This document shows positions 62,620-64,000 of a stretch of DNA of 64,000 nt, piece by piece. Numbering within the stretch: position 1 is the first letter of the stretch; the number at the start of each line of letters is the position of its first letter. The notes below the pieces were generated by a model. The model was not told the DNA's origin, made no database searches, and worked only from the letters and a program-made list of their open reading frames with translations. This DNA is from Clostridiaceae bacterium. GTDB lineage: Bacteria; Bacillota; Clostridia; Saccharofermentanales; DTU023. The position numbers and the translations under genes are program-made. The stretch covers positions 1-64,000 of the forward strand of contig DUVN01000028.1 of the NCBI GenBank assembly GCA_012841015.1. The letters are read 5' to 3'.

Positions 62620-63896
62620 GTGAGGTTGATAAGTTGGCAAGGTTGGAGGCTTTACTATTTGTAGCTGGCGATCCTCTGTCTTACGAAGATATGGCGAGGT
62701 TCCTAGGGGTGGAAGTTGCTGAAGCGGAGGGGCTTATCGAGCAGCTCAAGCGTCGCTATCAGCGCGACCCGATGTCAGGTTTGATTGTTCGACAAATCGA
62801 TGGTGCGGCGTCGCTTGCGACGAAACCGTCCTGCGCCGATACGCTGGAGGCTTTCTATGGGAAAGTCCGTGATCTAAAACTTACGGATGCTGCCTATGAG
62901 ACACTTGCTGTCATTGCGTATAATGCGCCGGCAACACGTGCTGAAATTGAAGCTGTGCGCGGAGTGAACAGTGACTCTGTCGTGAGCCGTCTGATCGAGC
63001 GTGGACTCGTCCGCGAAGTTGGTACGCTAGAGACGCCGGGACGTCCTGCGCTCCTCGATGTGACGGAGCAATTTTTGATGGATTTCGGCCTTTCTTCGAC
63101 ACGTGAGTTACCTCCTGTCGACCTCATGATGTACGACACGATTACAGAATTTACGCAGGAGCGCCAATCTGCCGCGCATCTCGCCCCGGCACCAAGACCG
63201 CTTGTAGTTGCGATTGATGGACCGTCCGGTTCTGGCAAGAGTACGATCGCAAGGCTTCTCTCTGAACATTTGGGAATTCTATCGCTCGATACGGGTGCGA
63301 TGTACAGGGCACTAGGCGTCAAGGCGATGCGCCTCGGCATATCGCCTTCCGATCAGGAAAGGGTCCGAGCCATGCTGTCGGAGACATCGATGGATATTGA
63401 TTTAACCGATCGCGTACAAAAGACGATCGTCGACGGCTCAGATTACACGCCGTATATTCGTACGCCAGAGGCATCACGAGCAGCGTCTGATATTAGTGCG
63501 CTCCCGATAACACGTGAGTATTGTGTGCGGATTCAACGCGAAATCGGCAAAAAACAGGCGCTGATACTTGATGGGCGCGACATAGGCACGTACGTCTTCC
63601 CTGATGCTCCTGTCAAGTTTTTTGTCACGGCATCGGAGGAGGTCCGTGCAAAACGGCGGCTTGCCGACCTTGAGCGCGCCGGAGATTCTTCGACACTCGA
63701 GGATGTTATGCGCGAGATGCAGATTCGCGATCGTCAGGACAGTGAACGACAGTTGGCACCAACGAAACGCGCCGATGATGCTATATTGATTGATACGAGC
63801 GACATGAGCGTGAGGGAAGTCGTCGATGTTATGATCGATGTCATAAGACAGCGTGAGCAAATTCAACCGTTATGGAGTCAAGGGCGACATGGCTAA
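62616..63896 (+). CDS. scpB-cmk: ScpB - cytidylate kinase fusion protein
   Basis: One uninterrupted frame of 426 residues joins two proteins that are normally separate. Residues 1 to about 170 are ScpB, two winged helices (LEALLFVAGDPLSYEDMA, TLAVIAYNAPATRAEIEAVRG). Residues about 195-415 are a complete CMP/dCMP kinase: P-loop IDGPSGSGKSTIARLL, LDTGAMYRALG, LDGRDIGTYVFPDA and RQDSERQLAPTKRADDA. A linker of about 25 residues connects them. Both halves look functional. The gene overlaps scpA by 4 bp and the next gene by 8 bp. A sequencing error is an alternative, but the linker is in frame and reads smoothly. Confidence 0.92.
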   Translation: MSEVDKLARLEALLFVAGDPLSYEDMARFLGVEVAEAEGLIEQLKRRYQRDPMSGLIVRQIDGAASLATKPSCADTLEAFYGKVRDLKLTDAAYETLAVIAYNAPATRAEIEAVRGVNSDSVVSRLIERGLVREVGTLETPGRPALLDVTEQFLMDFGLSSTRELPPVDLMMYDTITEFTQERQSAAHLAPAPRPLVVAIDGPSGSGKSTIARLLSEHLGILSLDTGAMYRALGVKAMRLGISPSDQERVRAMLSETSMDIDLTDRVQKTIVDGSDYTPYIRTPEASRAASDISALPITREYCVRIQREIGKKQALILDGRDIGTYVFPDAPVKFFVTASEEVRAKRRLADLERAGDSSTLEDVMREMQIRDRQDSERQLAPTKRADDAILIDTSDMSVREVVDVMIDVIRQREQIQPLWSQGRHG

Positions 63897-64000
63897 AGAA
63901 GATCATCAAAAAAGGCCTTTTGGTGGTGAGTTGTTATCGAAGTTTATTAGGATTGTCATTCGCTTTCTTGTTGCGATTCTTATCTGGCCTATTTATTTAC
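63889..64000 (+). CDS. start of a membrane protein gene, cut by the window end
   Basis: The first 37 codons only: a hydrophilic start (MAKEDHQKRPFGGE) and then a hydrophobic helix (FIRIVIRFLVAILIWPIYL). GGAG lies 12 bases upstream and the start overlaps the end of scpB-cmk. Acyltransferases of the PlsC family often follow cmk in Bacillota and begin similarly, but the sequence here is too short to decide. Confidence 0.6.
   Translation, partial: MAKEDHQKRPFGGELLSKFIRIVIRFLVAILIWPIYL

Noticed and set aside
1..64000. tRNA, rRNA, prophage or insertion sequence
   Set aside because: No tRNA T-loop pattern, rRNA block, transposase or integrase frame, or phage structural gene was seen on either strand.

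Overview
The window looks like the chromosome of an anaerobic, butyrate-forming member of the Bacillota (Clostridia, perhaps near the Oscillospirales or Saccharofermentans-type lineages; this is inferred from gene content, since no rRNA is present). GC is moderate. Ribosome binding sites are strong AGGAGG types, TTG and GTG starts are common, and vegetative promoters match TTGACA/TATAAT. I saw no tRNA, rRNA, prophage, insertion sequence or cas gene.

Layout. 1-711: no convincing gene. 712-3296: a TetR regulator diverging from an FtsH-type membrane protease, with inverted repeats around the ftsH promoter. 3614-8763: ileS, a QueT-like precursor transporter, a small RNA-methyltransferase-like gene and a divergent IspF-like gene. 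8880-10754: a DUF2207 membrane protein. 11088-12020: non-coding repeats of three kinds around rpsU. 12088-18325: recJ and rel, convergent with RNase J. 18506-22938: rpsT, an LCP cell-wall ligase, ruvC-ruvA-ruvB and queH. 22998-25246: rqcH and a small membrane protein. 25305-25865: an 82-bp tandem array beside a terminator hairpin. 25897-30147: the three-gene NAD-linked [FeFe] hydrogenase (HydABC). 30499-36583: a UshA-like phosphoesterase, a MalY-type lyase, a DUF6935 protein and a DHHW/MBOAT acylation pair. 36900-38711: a macro-domain protein and a vWA protein. 39192-42837: a three-subunit molybdenum hydroxylase. 43013-49633: a DUF3810 protein, thrS without a TGS domain, ribokinase and a Na/Pi-type transporter. 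49826-54428: nitroreductase, membrane-bound LuxR regulator, ptb and buk. 54478-60840: an E2-like acyltransferase fold lacking its catalytic His, two L,D-transpeptidases with Thr-rich tails, then NusG-II / Gx-transporter / ApbE. 61026-64000: a site-2 protease, scpA, a scpB-cmk fusion and the start of one more gene.

How it fits together. Fermentative metabolism is represented by Ptb-Buk (ATP from butyryl-CoA) and by HydABC (H2 from NADH plus ferredoxin). Queuosine salvage is represented by QueT and QueH. NusG-II, Gx transporter and ApbE resemble part of the flavin-based extracellular electron-transfer gene set. Cell-envelope genes (LCP, two LDTs, MBOAT/DHHW) are numerous.

The most unusual features are: (i) a two-copy non-coding module, a GAGGCTGTCTC terminator hairpin followed by a tandem array with an 82-bp period, lying just 3' of rpsU and of hydA in the same orientation relative to each gene; (ii) three 28-bp repeats with 33-bp spacers directly upstream of the rpsU promoter; (iii) a ScpB-cytidylate kinase fusion; (iv) several enzymes with changed signature residues (IspF-like, E2-like, RqcH) or a missing domain (ThrRS).
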